NCBI GenBank assembly: GCA_963691655.1
Contig: OY829326.1
Coordinates: 144,044,998 to 144,108,997 of the forward strand
Length of the DNA stretch: 64,000 bases
Reading direction: 5' to 3'
Source: Toxonevra muliebris
Lineage: Eukaryota > Arthropoda > Insecta > Diptera > Pallopteridae
Part shown: in pieces, positions 24,370-35,984 of the stretch
How positions within the stretch are numbered: the first letter of the stretch is position 1
How the letters are laid out: each line of letters begins with the position of its first letter
Notes under the pieces: model-generated
The model's database searches: none
The model's input: the letters and a program-made list of their open reading frames with translations, nothing else
What the model was told of the DNA's origin: nothing
Position numbers and translations under genes: made by a program

Positions 24370-24690
24370 ATAAACCTGTGTGTCAAAAGGCTCGGGTGTT
24401 CGTCTCTCAACACTTCAAATATGCTGACTCTGGTTCCACAGGAAACGGGGCAGACACTAAAAAATTATCTGCCATCTCTTCACATTCTTCCTTCGAACCA
24501 CAAGCAGCGCAGAAGGTACTAGCACCCAGCCTAATCAAGAGATGTGACCTGTGAATAATCTCAACAGCTGACTACAACTATTCCTGTTAATTGTCTGTCT
24601 ACAGCTCCTCAGTTCCTTCCAATTACGATTATGGATCAAATCGATCCACTCATTAATGGTGGTTTTGATGGCTTTTTTTTATAAAAAGGG
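24370..24690 (-). pseudogene. LINE C-terminal fragment 1
   Basis: The minus strand reads INEWIDLIHNRNWKELRSC, then LLRLFTGHISLLIRLGAS, then TFCAACGSKEECEEMADN and FLVSAPFP. The spacing of Cys residues after a GH..L.RLG motif is that of the C-terminal knuckle of RNase-H-bearing LINEs. The His-Cys half of the knuckle is degraded. The piece is preceded and followed by other LINE pieces on the same strand, but its sequence differs from them, so it is a separate insertion. Confidence 0.7.
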
Positions 24691-24882
24691 GAAACATCGA
24701 AACTCACTGGTGTTGTGAGACTTCAACACACTAAACCACCTCTATGTCCGAATGGTGTAACCCCCCTGGGATACCTACTGGTATTACGTCGTTGTGAGCA
24801 TTAACTCCCCAGCATCAGTCAATTATCATTCTGGCAAAATTTCTTCCTGTTTCTGACCCGATATTTATCGCCGATACGGGAC

Positions 24883-25480
24883 TTACTTCAGGCTCACCCT
24901 CGGGATTGTGCGACAAGGTGGCCGTATTGTACTGCGTGTTAGCTGCATAGTTGCTGATGTTGTTAATTCAGCCTCTACTACCTTTCCGCTGTTCGAAGCT
25001 TTCCCATTACCTGCGATGCAAACTCGCATCCGAATTGCCAGGCTGGTCGTTGTCGGTGCCTTGCCAACGGCCTCCTTAAGAGTATGGGTTTCAGTACTAA
25101 ATCTCATAGAGGAGCAGTTTTGTCGTTTCTTCTTTATTAGGGCACTCCGGGCTGAAAGAGATGTCTAGAAGTTTAAACCGATGGAGATAGTACCTGAAGC
25201 ATATGTGGTCGCTGACTAGCTGTGTGAGGTAGAAATTTAGATCGCCGTGCTTACGCTTCAGCCATCGGTCTATCGTGGGGGTGAGAGCGAATATCTAACA
25301 GTGGTCTTGATGGTTTTTATGGCTGTAAATGACAAAAAAAAACTACGGATTCTGGGCCCAAGAAACCAGTTTACGTATCTTTTCTGGCCAGGAGATCAGC
25401 GGATTCAATTCCTGAGATTCCCGAGTACCCATATCAATAGCAAGCTATTATGTTTTTCAACAAAATTAAGCCCCTAGATT
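24883..25480 (-). pseudogene. LINE C-terminal fragment 2: RNase H end and tail
   Basis: On the minus strand from about 25470 there is YSGISGIESADLLARKDT (the RNase H C-terminal motif with its Asp), then GPESVV. At 25270-25120 come WLKRKHGDLNFYLTQLVSDH and CFRYYLHRFKLLD followed by SPECPNKEET. At 25107-24883 the frame reads FSTETHTLKEAVGK and further tail residues. This order (RNase H, an HG..NF.LTQ..S.H segment, a YLHRF..C..C knuckle, a C-terminal tail) is that of R1/I-group LINE ORF2 proteins. Stops and frameshifts occur between the pieces. The polymerase and endonuclease domains are absent. Confidence 0.8.
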
Positions 25481-25484
25481 TACA

Positions 25485-26335
25485 ATGCTGAACGAGTTTA
25501 GTTGTAATAAGAGGATTAAGTAAGGATTTAAGCGCAGCTTGACCGTCACTAAATCCACAAATGTCCCTTTCTCTCCAACCTCTATTAAGAGGGGAAATAT
25601 GGTTATATAGGGTCATAAATTGTTAGTAAATCTATAGAAAAATATGTTCCCAAAATTTTAAATGAAAATTCCTACTCGTTCTATTGTTATAAGCCATTAA
25701 AGTGAGTAGCTTTTTTTCAGGTCCCTAGCACGCCACGTTTTTCAAACGCGTTTCTCTCAAAACGATTTTTTGTGTACGCACACTAGTTTGAAAAGTTTTC
25801 AACCAATCGTTTTGAAAATCGGCAGTTACTTTCTTGGCATTGGGCACTATATGAACCTAAAATCGAAATATTATCATTATTTAAAATAATTTTTTTTTTT
25901 GAAAAAAAGTTGTAAAAAATGGCAAAAAACAAAAAATCATCCTTTTTTGTTTTGACCCTTGTAAAAAATTCAATTTTCTATTTTTTTGATAGCTTTTAGG
26001 ATGATACAGAAGAGAGATATATAATAAAAGTAAATTTCAACCTCGTTTGATTTCAGATGTAAATTGCGACTTCCAGAATGTACGCAAAATGCTGAGTCTT
26101 ATTGTGACCTGCAATAAGGGGTCGATAATATCTATCTTCGGTGTTTTACAAGGAAATTCTTCAAAAATTTTATAGTATATACTTAAATATATGTATAAAA
26201 TATTCTCAAAGTTTCAATAAATTATATTAATTTTTTATACTATAAAAAAAATTCATGAAAATAAATCATTGCGAAAACGCTGTTTGCCCTATTTGCCCCC
26301 TTAATAACTTGATTCATTGCCTTGATAACCCCAGA
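25485..26335. other. Intervening stretch, nothing recognised
   Basis: AT-rich with several poly-A/T tracts and no supported gene. Confidence 0.5.
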
Positions 26336-26339
26336 AAGA

Positions 26340-26990
26340 AATGAAGATGCTTTTCATCATTTTCAATGGAGACCTCAGAACCCGAACCGTTTTCTCTTTT
26401 GGAGCTATCAGTAAAAATTCACATATAATTGTAAGCGAATTCAGGCATAGACCCCGACAAAAACCAGGTTTGTACTTCTGGAGTTTGTATGGTATAACGC
26501 TGTCTCAAAACTGGAATTATTAGCATTGTGTCGGATGGCGTTGATAGAACTGCCAGGTCCAAATCAGCGACCGTCATAAAAGTTTGATGTCTAGAATAAC
26601 TCTAAAATGTTTCACTTAAAGGGAGTCTCTCAGTTTTCCTTCTCCTGGTGAAAAGAATAACACCAGTTTTAAGAGGGTTAACCGATGGCCCATTTCAGCA
26701 ACACCACGAGTCAATGATATTCAGAGAAGTTTGGCCCTTCCTACAAACATATACTACCGATTGGCCTGTGAGTAAACAGGCAGGGATAAGCCTGTATGTA
26801 GATACCTGCCTCATTTAGGGATGAAAACAAAGAGTCACCCACAGCAGTGGAAGAGTACGCCACCTTGAGGACATTCTCTACTCACCCCACAATTCACAGA
26901 TTGACCACAATCGACTTGAATCGTTATAAGTCGATGTGACAGCATTGCGCATATCCAGTTAACATGAACCGAATCAAGCTGTGCCTTGTC
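26340..26990 (-). pseudogene. LINE reverse transcriptase fragment (LOA/I-like)
   Basis: The minus strand from about 26990 carries VNWICAMLSHR, then VNCGVSRECPQGGVL (the conserved PQG box) and GRYLHTGLSLPVY where the catalytic YADD box would be expected. Further on it reads FSPGEGKLRDSL near 26640 and VILDIKLLWRSL near 26580, matching the thumb-proximal strands of the polymerase. It aligns with the RT part of the copy at 36085-36297 through TGACAGCATTG.GC and AACCGNATC in the DNA. Many stops and frameshifts are present. Confidence 0.75.
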
Positions 26991-26999
26991 CATGCCTAT

Positions 27000-29845
27000 T
27001 TTTTCGATAAAATATGCATCCTTTCTTGTTTAAGTATTTTCTTTAAAATGATATGCCATTTGCTAAGATTGGGACAACAAATGATTGAAGCACTGTGTGA
27101 CGCGTAGAAAGAGTAGGACGAAAAATGAAGCAACTTTCAAATTTACTATACTTTCTTTCTTTCTGTTTATATATTATCTATAATTGTTGTCAAAAAAGAA
27201 AGAAAAGTGCTGGACTGTTTCAAAAAAATTAGGAACTATTTTCAAAATTGTTCGCCATATTGAAGTCGTTCTGTATAACTTGACTCTTTAAAAGAATAGA
27301 ACGCGGGGACAAAATTTAATGCATAAAGGAAAAAAAACTTAGACATGGTGGGTAGAGTGTTATGTATTTATATTTACCTTCTGAATTGTAATCGATTTTT
27401 TCTCTCTCAAATCACCACCAAAAAATAACTCGAACTTGTAGTAAAAACAAGAAAACTTTCTAAATGTGCTGCAACTATTCACTGCTGTGAAGTCACTTGT
27501 CTCACACTCAGTTAATCAGTCCTGTAATAAATCATACAACAGCTTAAACAAAATTAACGAGTTTGCATTAAAACCATTTATTTTAGGTAAATATAATTGG
27601 GAACAGCCACTGTAGAAAGTATGCATTACCCTCTTTAGAAAATCGTTGATAGCTCATAAACCATGCTCACTTCATGTTTTATTCAAAATTTCTCTTCAGT
27701 ATACAATATTTTTTCTTAATTCTTATATACGATTATTTATGTACAAGATTATTTAAAGGCACTTTTTTGTTTTGGGTTTTAATTTTTGGCCATTCCATTT
27801 TGCTTTGGTCATCACTGACGTCATTACTGCATTCAGTTCATTCTGTTTGTTATGAAAATATCCCAAATAAAAAGGCAACAAAACCAAAAACTAAAGAACT
27901 TTCTTCAAAAGGCAGCACAAATTGCTAGCCATACAAAAACAATAATATTTTTATTTTATTTTTTTTTAGATATAACAAAAACGAGAACTGCTTTATTTCT
28001 TTATTTCCTTAAACGCCATTAGGGTTTCCTTTCTATGTCCTGTCTGCCTGCCACAAGCGAAGCTGTGAATTATTTCATACCTGAAAGAGAAAAACAATTT
28101 TAAATTTAATGACATTTTTCGTGTAAATTTCAAAGTAATTTTCTCATTGTTAGAGGAGAAAGGAAATTAAAATTTTCAAAACAAACAAAAATCTATAAAA
28201 ACTCAAAATAACAATTATATTTATATATGTAGCAGCATTTTAGGCACACTACTGTATGTATTCTTAGAAAGAAATGATATACATCTTAAACACCTGAAAT
28301 ACCTTTCAACTTTTAATAACGAGTTATTGCGTGTCAAAGTTGTCTGACAAAAATAAATTATTTTTTTTTTTTTTTGCTTCCTCTTGTTAGAGCATACCAG
28401 CGAACGTGTGTACGAAAGAGAAAGAAGGTCATACTCATGCAATATAACCTTGAAAGTCATAACTTAATACGACTGCCTAAAAGTATGCAAAGTTGAAATG
28501 AGAGAAATGAAGCTATTTAATGCGTAAGCTAGAAAATCTACAATATATTATAGGTTTGAATTGTTGCCTTTTCCTTATTTCTTGTTTCTTTTATGTTTTC
28601 AAGTATATAATTTTGTGTGTAACTAGTTGCCATAAAGATATATAACCTAAGGAAATGAGAAATTAATAACAATAACAACAAAATTAAATAGTTTGGGAAA
28701 TAAAAGTTAATGAAAATTAGGCTCTTTTTTTCGCTTTTAGAAGTTTTTTGTTTTTGCTATATATATTAATTTTAATTTCATGGTTATTTGCGAAAACAAT
28801 GAGGCGGTAAACAGTTTAACACAAATTATAGCCTATTTAATTGGAATGTGAAGTGTGATTGGTAAGTTAATAAATAAATTAATCGATAATTTGATCATTT
28901 TTAATTTAATCCTTCACCTTTTTCATTATGAACTTTAAACCATATGCATCTCTGCATGATTGCATGCACAACATATAGCATACTTTTAGACATTTTGCAT
29001 TACTGTAGTTTGAACTGATGCGCTGCTCATGTCGTATTGCATTAAACGAAAAAATTCTATATGTGTGCTGTTTTGCTTGAGCACTTAAAATGTTAAAATG
29101 CTGTTTTTCATTTGACTTTTAAGTACGTACCTGGAAATTGACTTTGAAATGGGATTTAAATTTTTTTTTTTTTTTTTTTTTCTTGCAAAGGAAAATCTAA
29201 TCTCATGAGCTTAAGTTGTAGCACATACAAATGTGTGCTTAAAAATCTAAATTCTTTAGCTTTCTTGTGTATAATTTTGTTGAAAATTTAAAACTGCTTA
29301 GTAAGGAAAAACGAAATGTAGAGATATAATTTCAAATCGTAATATCTAAGCTCAACAGCTTCAGGTAAATACATATATGCAGACTAATACCGGTGGCAAT
29401 GTATTTATAATTTATGAAATGTATTTTTAATTCACGAAAATAACATTATGCAAAATATGAATTATTCTTCGGTTCAGCAAGACTGGAGTGCTTTTTTGAT
29501 ACCAGAATGTTTGTAAAAAATCCAAAATCAAGTGTGTTGTGTTCTTGTCCCCTATAAACCTTCTACAAAAGCTTTCCACCGAGTAAATTATTTACTTGAA
29601 AGATTTTCTCGTAGTTTAATTTCGTTCCAAACTTTCTTCTTTTCCACATAGAACATCTTCCTTGTTGTCTGCCTCCTTGCGGGTTTCATTCTTATGTTTG
29701 TCTACAGAACTAATTGCGCGGTTTCTTGAGTGTATGGCCAACTCATCTCCATTGATTCGGACTTCGTCATTCATCTCATAACGGACATAACAAAGCATTT
29801 TTAACTCCAATGTCAAATCAACAGAGGAACATGGAGCGCAGCTGT
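27000..29845. other. AT-rich stretch, nothing recognised
   Basis: Almost 3 kb with poly-T tracts (near 28360 and 29160) and scattered short frames without recognisable domains. I saw no terminal repeats, RNA genes or exon-like composition. Confidence 0.45.
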
Positions 29846-29849
29846 AGTC

Positions 29850-31020
29850 AAGACCGTATTTAGGGGGAGGTTTTCGGCGTTCTGACGCCCGCCCCCCCCC
29901 CCCCCCCCGAAATGTGGAAACTTTCTTCTAATTTTTTATATTAATTTCCAGTGGATGGGAAAAAAGTAGAAAATAAAATATATTGGACGATTTTTGAATA
30001 TTTTGTGCTTCCATCGGTTTCTTTCTAAAAAGTCAAGTAAATTTGAAATTTTAGTTACACTATGCGACCAAACCTGATTTGTTTTCTTTGACATGAGGTT
30101 TAATTTCGGATTCAAAAAGAGAGGGTGATGTTGAGCAATCCTGCATTCATAGTTTTTCTATGTCAGTAATTTTTTTTAATTAAAGTTTCGTCGTGAAACA
30201 TTTTGAAAAGTTTAAAAATTAATAAAAATGGATCATAGCAAACTCGTCCGCCATATTTGATTCGGAATTTTGAATTTTTATAATCTGACTGCAGATTTGT
30301 AACCAGCGCCCCTTAAAACACTGCGGACTACTGCACTTTTCGTTATGTCTGGCTGTGGGTGTGAGTATGTTAAAATCCGTTCTTTGTAAATTTTTTCCTG
30401 CACCCGTAGACATAAACACATCCGCTGCTTTAAGGGTGCATTCAGCTCTACAATTTCTCAAAAATGGCCAAAAACGGTATTTTTAGGGATTTCATGCCCA
30501 ATTTTTCTAAAACGTGACGAAATGCGAAGTTTCTGATCTCAGATTTATGTTCAGCATGAAAAATTCATTCGCAAATACTAGGAACCATATTATTCGCCAA
30601 ACCCATGCAGGTCAGTGTTATTGGATCAGATCTAAAGTTTTTGGAGACAATCTTAAAATGTAATTAATTCTTTAACCCATTATTGCTCAGAGCACCCGGA
30701 CTCAGAAGATCCCTTTTAATGCTGTGACTGCATGAATTAAGGGAATATATGCCAACTTCATCCGGGTTCCTCATAATTGATAATGGCCTGAATTCCCACT
30801 GATAATCATTTGAAAAAATATGCCTCTGAATATATCATTTTTTTAACTTTGGGTAATGGAAAGTAAATGAGTTATCGAAATTATTTACTTGACGTTAAAA
30901 AAATATATTGGAATTCACATTGAATAATATTTATTTGAAAAAATTGAAATTGATTATTCTGTGAATTTTTTGTAATTTTCGGCCATTTCTTTTTAGGTTA
31001 AGATTAAAAAAAGCTACTGA
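29850..31020 (+). repeat. Unclassified dispersed repeat, copy 3, with internal insertion
   Basis: This is the fullest partner of the copy at 5060-6020. It contains an unbroken run of about 20 C at 29890-29909, where copy 1 has an interrupted C-rich run. The order of landmarks is the same up to CAGTGTTATTGGATC at about 30617. About 255 bp absent from copy 1 (roughly 30630-30885) then follow before the shared CACATTGAATAATATTT and TTTTCGGCCATTT at the right edge. The extra block includes the imperfect palindrome ACCCGGACTC..CATCCGGGT. Confidence 0.7.
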
Positions 31021-31024
31021 TCTG

Positions 31025-32555
31025 TAAAGGACTTAACAACTTATCATGGCCAATGAGTCTGGTGAGACCCTAAATATATATTTTTATGTAATTTTGAGTT
31101 TATAACAAAAACATTTTTCAAAATAAAGCATAAAATGTAATGGAAAAAATCTTTTTTTTTTACGTTCAACGAATTTATTTTTCAATATTTTTACCTGAGC
31201 AGGTGGTTTGCGAAAACCACTAAAAAAAATATATATAATATATACTTGTTTAGTTTAGTTTCAATCCACCACCACAACCCAATATTTGCATACAAATACA
31301 TGAAAATAGCCAGACTCGTTGGGTGTAAATGCGACTATAGAAACACCTGCCTAACGGAGGGTTAAAAATTAAACCGCGACTTTACTTTAATGTTAAAAAA
31401 AAATGTGCTTAAAACGAAATTGTAGACTGTGCTGTTCGAATAAATAAAGAAATGGCGATAACAGAAATCACTGCTGTCAAAATCGTACAGTGGAGACTTG
31501 GTGAAGATTTGCAAAAAAAAAAAATTAGTAAACAAAAAAGGTTACCTTAATTTAAACTGGTTCAGCTAGCATACAATTTTGCTTAAAGTGAAATTAATTG
31601 GTCCGCACAGTTTCGTAATTTTAGTAAAAATTAAAAATTAATCGAAATATTTGCAGAAGGAGAGGCTTACTTCAGAGTCATAAGAGTTTTGTGCAGCTAA
31701 CACCAGGTGCCAGAGAGTGATCACCTAACACGATTATACTCCCTAGGATTTTGAATCTATGAAGGCTTCTGCATCCGCACAAAAAAATGAAACCGAAAAT
31801 AACCCGCACTCAAATCAATTAATTTAAAATTTAATTAATCTGTGGAACACCACGACTTCGTTATTTCTACTATAAAATTATTAAATTTAAAATATCTTTA
31901 GACCAACTTTACTTGACGATTCTACAACACAACACAAAACTTGGCTTTAATATAACCAGGAACATTACGACTTGGTGCTCACCAAACACTTTCAAATTAA
32001 ACGCGCAAAAATAAAACCAAAATTAATTTCGTACAAATTCAAACTCTTTAATTATGTATCGCTTTACTTACGCTCTCAATGGCTTGCAGAGAACGGACTG
32101 GGGCAGAAAAAAGGTACCACCTACATGCATAATTATAATTATCGGCTAAATCGTCAGCAGAATACACTGCAGTTTCTTCCAGAGACTGACCTCTCTATGG
32201 GAATTAGTTCTCCTACGAATGTTTAGGTTTTTAAGAGATATCACATGAAAGTGAAAGGAGGAAGAGGTTGGGGAAATAGATTACTCATAGATTTCTTCCT
32301 CAGTATGTCCAAACCTCCATTGGTACCACGAAACTTAAGTTAAGAACAAATGAATGTATATTTAAGGAAAATAATTCAGCTTTTTGCCCAACTGTGCACT
32401 GCACACATACATTTAAAATTATTTTTGTGCACCTCATCGATTTAATTTATCATTCTATGGAGGAAAAAAAATCACATTATGCGATATAATCCACTTAAGT
32501 ATTTTATAATAAGATTTATTGCAAAAAAGAGAAGCTATAACTATAGATAGAGAAT
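31025..32555. other. AT-rich stretch, nothing recognised
   Basis: Includes GTGGTTTGCGAAAACCAC at about 31202, a hairpin similar in form to those in the 22.9-kb piggyBac-like relic, and GGGTTAA at 31359. No partner end was accepted. An 84-codon frame at 31972-32226 has no recognisable domain. Confidence 0.4.
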
Positions 32556-32558
32556 ATG

Positions 32559-32813
32559 CATATCGCTCATTTACTAAAAGACTGTCATAACTCAAAAAAC
32601 ACGATTTTTGAGTTAATGATGAAGAATTATTCATTATATCATGCTTCATATTGTGTAAAAATTTCATATTAATATCTTGTATACTCTGCGCATAAGAATT
32701 AAAAGATTTCTGCTTTTTTCTGCAAAGTGGGAGTCAATTGAAAACTTTAAACGCGTTTTCTGCAAAATCGCGTTTTTTGAGTTATGACAATCTTTTAGTA
32801 AATGAGCGATATG
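32559..32813. mobile_element. Short inverted-repeat (MITE-like) element
   Basis: The left arm 32559-32608 (CATATCGCTCATTTACTAAA, AGACTGTCATAACTCAAAAA, CACGATTT) is almost perfectly complementary to 32764-32813 (AAATCGCGTTTTTTGAGTTA, TGACAATCTTTTAGTAAATG, AGCGATATG). The arms are about 50 bp and the whole is 255 bp, with an AT-rich centre and no coding frame. The TA next to each end might be the target duplication, but this cannot be told apart from the arm itself. Confidence 0.75.
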
Positions 32814-32814
32814 T

Positions 32815-33450
32815 ATTTAAATTTGTATTATGCACGTGTGTGCGTCTGTGTGCAACAGACTCATGCGATACAATGCATGCATGCAATACTGGAGAGCTGC
32901 CAAAATGAAAAATTTCAAAAATATGTGTAATATATATATATATATACATATTTATGTAGTTGTTTGTACACATATCTATGTTATGTATGTGCGATATAAA
33001 TAAATCGCATGCGATAATTATTGATTTAATTTATAAAAATAAAAGTTACAATGTACGCCACATACTATATGGAATGAATATACTATACCTCTTGAATATA
33101 TCCCCTAAGGAGGCGTGGCCGATACAGAAAATTAATAAGGCCATATCTGTAACAAAGAAAGGAATAGTTCTCCGCTCCTTTCTTTTTCTGGCTCGAAATT
33201 TTAATAACTTTCGAAAAAGTAGAGATATCAATCAGAATTAAAAATTAATACCAACTACCAAACCTTACTGTGGTTACCTAGGCTAGATTAGGGTAGAACT
33301 ACGAATGCCAGCAGACTTGAGCCAAAAAGTTTTTTTGTGATACCATGTAAAAGAAGCAAATTCGCTACTATTTCATGCCATTGAGTACTTTTACGGAAGC
33401 TTATCAAGTTTCTAAGGAATTTTAATCGTTTAAGCATCATTAGCAATTTC
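32815..33450. other. Intervening stretch with a Helitron-like phrase
   Basis: A (TA)n run lies at 32930-32950. GGAGGCGTGGCCGATACAG at about 33110 resembles the GGGCGTGGC phrase repeated in the Helitron-related segments of this window. No gene was found. Confidence 0.35.
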
Positions 33451-33455
33451 TGTAA

Positions 33456-34612
33456 CCCTCGGATTAGTGGTAAGACCCCTGGGGACCTTTTTCATTTTTA
33501 ATTGAAATCTGCTTATATTTCGGCCAACGTAAGGTACTCTGGACCGACAATGTATTCCAAGAATATATTATTATGCTTCGTTAAAAACCATTTACAAAGC
33601 AATTCGTGAATATGTTCAGATTGTATGGTGGTTTTTAAGTGTTAAGGGCGCAGATTAGTGATAAGGTCCGCTGGGACCTTTCATAAATTGGGTGACACCA
33701 AAATTATGAATCCAAATCTCTCAACGGTTTTTAATAGCACTAGACCCATTTAATAATATTACGATTTATTCAAGCTCAAAGTCTACAATAGAGGTTATAA
33801 ATATAAATTCTCTTAACTCACAAACCACAAGGAATTCCGTATTGATGTTTTGGGGAAAATTGGGTCTCTAAAATAGGTCTACAATATTGCAGAGCACTCT
33901 AGCAGCAAACATTTATCACAGGGTATGGAATTTGAGACTAAATGGAAACTTGTTTAAGAGTAAAAAATGAACATCGTCTTCTTTTACCTGGTTAAAATTT
34001 TGCTGAACATAAGTAACCCCTAAAAATCAACTTAAACCGATCAATTATGCCCCAAAAGTATAAAATTAAGAAATATTGAGCCTATATATACAAGGACTCA
34101 CAAAATTGATCAGGAACCACGCAGGGCCTTTAGATATTATTTGATTTCCTGGATTCATCACACAATTGGCAAAAAAAAATATTGCAAACCGCTAGAGCTA
34201 GTACAAGGATGTGCACCTTAGTTTGCAGAGCGGTCCAATAGACCTTCATGCTATTTGTGTCGTGAGCAGAACAACCATCAACGAAAAACCAGAACTTTCT
34301 GTTATAATTGTGAAAAATCGGTGTATATTATACATTCAAAACAATTGCATTGGTTGAATACTTGTACTTTAGCCCCAAGTATAGAGCAACAAGAATAACA
34401 ATTTATTTTAAAATCTAATTTTTTTAAATAAAATAATGTATAAACACAATGAACAAACAAAAATATTCGTGTTTTTATTGATAATTCAATTGCACGCAAT
34501 GATTTGAGTGCATAAATTAATGTAGTCATATGAAATTTCCATACAATTGTTCATAGGTCCCTACGAACCTTATTACTTTTTTAACGGAAAAATCTTACCA
34601 CTAATCCGAGGG
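33456..34612 (+). mobile_element. piggyBac-like element with transposase remnant
   Basis: Twenty-base perfect inverted repeats CCCTCGGATTAGTGGTAAGA mark both ends. The right end is followed by TTAA (34613-34616); the left is preceded by GTAA, one change from TTAA. CCC..GGG termini with TTAA duplication are the piggyBac signature. A second, diverged copy of the left end lies inside at about 33648-33700 (GCAGATTAGTGATAAGGTCC, then GGGACCTTTCATAAATTG). GGGACC is also found near the right end. At 1157 bp the element is far shorter than an autonomous one, so most of the transposase has been deleted. Confidence 0.85.
34249..34350 (+). pseudogene. piggyBac transposase C-terminal zinc-binding remnant
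   Basis: In one open stretch the sequence reads CYLCREQNN, then FCYNCEKSVYIIHSK, giving CX2C, a basic linker, CX2C and a following His. This resembles the Cys-rich domain at the C-terminus of piggyBac transposases, which binds the element ends. It lies about 260 bp from the right terminus, where the domain normally sits. The catalytic Asp residues are not visible upstream. Confidence 0.7.
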
Positions 34613-34614
34613 TT

Positions 34615-35160
34615 AAAAAAAGATCGAATTCAAACTGGACTACTACTGGAGTTGCAGCACCTAATTACTGTAGAATTTGCGAAAATGAAGAGGAAATTGA
34701 GACCATCCACCACCTCCTCTGTAAATGCCTCATTCTTCAGATCCATCGGCTTCATTTCTTAGAAGGTGGACTGTTCATTAAACTAAAAGTGAGATTCCAA
34801 CAACAGGCCTTATAATGGCCATCAAGAGCAAAGAGTGATTCAAGATGAATAGGCTAGGTTAAAATAGATGTCTACGAGTGGCAGTGTACTTAGGCCTAAA
34901 AGAGACGTAGTGATACCTTGAAAAAAGATCTATGTCTCAATCCCTCTACTTCAGACTATTTGAACCATTGTGTGCTTTTTAAAAATCTAAGCGTCTAAGC
35001 AGAATACTTCTTTGATTGCCATGACTTTTGCCGAATTTTATGGAATGCTTGACCTACTCCAGTAATGTTAAGAAGTAAGCGGTTAAGCACCACTCAGAGA
35101 TTTTATGGTTGTGCTTTTCAATGCACCAATGATGCAGTAAATCAATTCTTTAAATACTTA
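34615..35160. other. Intervening stretch, nothing recognised
   Basis: The plus-strand phrase CRICENEEEIETIHHLLCKC can be read in pieces near 34665-34735 and looks like a LINE C-terminal knuckle (Cys-Cys-His-Cys). This is therefore probably another tiny LINE fragment on the plus strand. No terminal repeats were seen. Confidence 0.45.
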
Positions 35161-35387
35161 TAGGCATGTTGTTGTTGTTGTTGTTAAAGTGGCGCTTCGT
35201 GCCGAACCCAATTAGCGCTAATGCGCCGTTTTAATACCACATCCTCAGTTGTTTTTGGTTAGTATGGTTTTATTGTTCAGGCGGAGGAGTCAGATCCACC
35301 CCGACTGGTTTATGAAGCTTAGTAGTTGGTTTGGACTTATTTCACCTAGCTCCCCAAGGTTGTTGAAGTAAGGTTTGCCTAGAGTTT

Positions 35388-35981
35388 TCATCCTGGTTCG
35401 TTCCAGAGCCGGGCATTCACAGAGAAAGTGAGAGATGGTCTCTTTTTCCTAAGGATAATCGCAGCTGCGGCAGGTGGTGTATGCGGAATTCTCATTTTGG
35501 CTGCTTGCTCACTAATGAGCCAAAACCCCGTGATGACCGCCGTCAGTCTTGAGATGTCCTTCCGGTTTTTGTGTATGAATTGCACTGTTTTTTTCATCGT
35601 AGGCCATATTGCTCTGCTTATTTTGCAGGTCGGCAACCTGGTCCATCTATTATTGGCTCTTGCGAGGTATTTCATAGAGATTTCTCGCTTGACCGAGTTT
35701 AGTGGTGTGAGTATCTGCTCAGTTAAGGATTCCAGCAGTGTAGAGCCTTTACGGGCTAGCTCGTCAGCCCTTTCATTACCCTCAATGTTTCGGTGACCCG
35801 GGACCCATATCAGGGTAATGTTGTACTGTCGGGCTAGGTCCGTAAGACTATCTTTGCATTGCATTACCAGGTTAGATGATATGACGGCCGAATCAAGAGC
35901 CCTGATTGCGGCCTGGCTATCCGAAAAGATAGCAGGCAACGTCATCGGCATAGGGCTGTGTGTAGTAGATACCCGACTCAT
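35388..35981 (-). pseudogene. LINE RNase H domain and C-terminal knuckle
   Basis: A 197-codon open frame includes IFSDSQAAIRALDSA (an RNase H Asp), LIWVPGHRNIEGNERADELA (the His and Asp motif of the domain's C-terminal half) and TGFWLISEQAAKMRIPH leading into the knuckle. The knuckle cysteines appear in the neighbouring frame (near 35480-35460 and at 35410-35400, CPALERTR), so a frameshift lies near 35470. RNase H in such LINEs removes template RNA during insertion. The Met shown as the first codon at 35981 is not a real start: it comes from the RT-RNase H deletion junction. Confidence 0.9.
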
Positions 35982-35984
35982 TTA

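Noticed and set aside
30672..31365. TTAACCC at 30672 and GGGTTAA ending at 31365 as a piggyBac-like element
   Set aside because: The dispersed repeat shared with 5060-6020 resumes at about 30890 and continues to about 31020, inside this span, so a single insertion cannot explain it; the ends also match poorly.
35428..35796. Plus-strand 122-codon frame
   Set aside because: It is the shadow of the minus-strand RNase H frame of the LINE.
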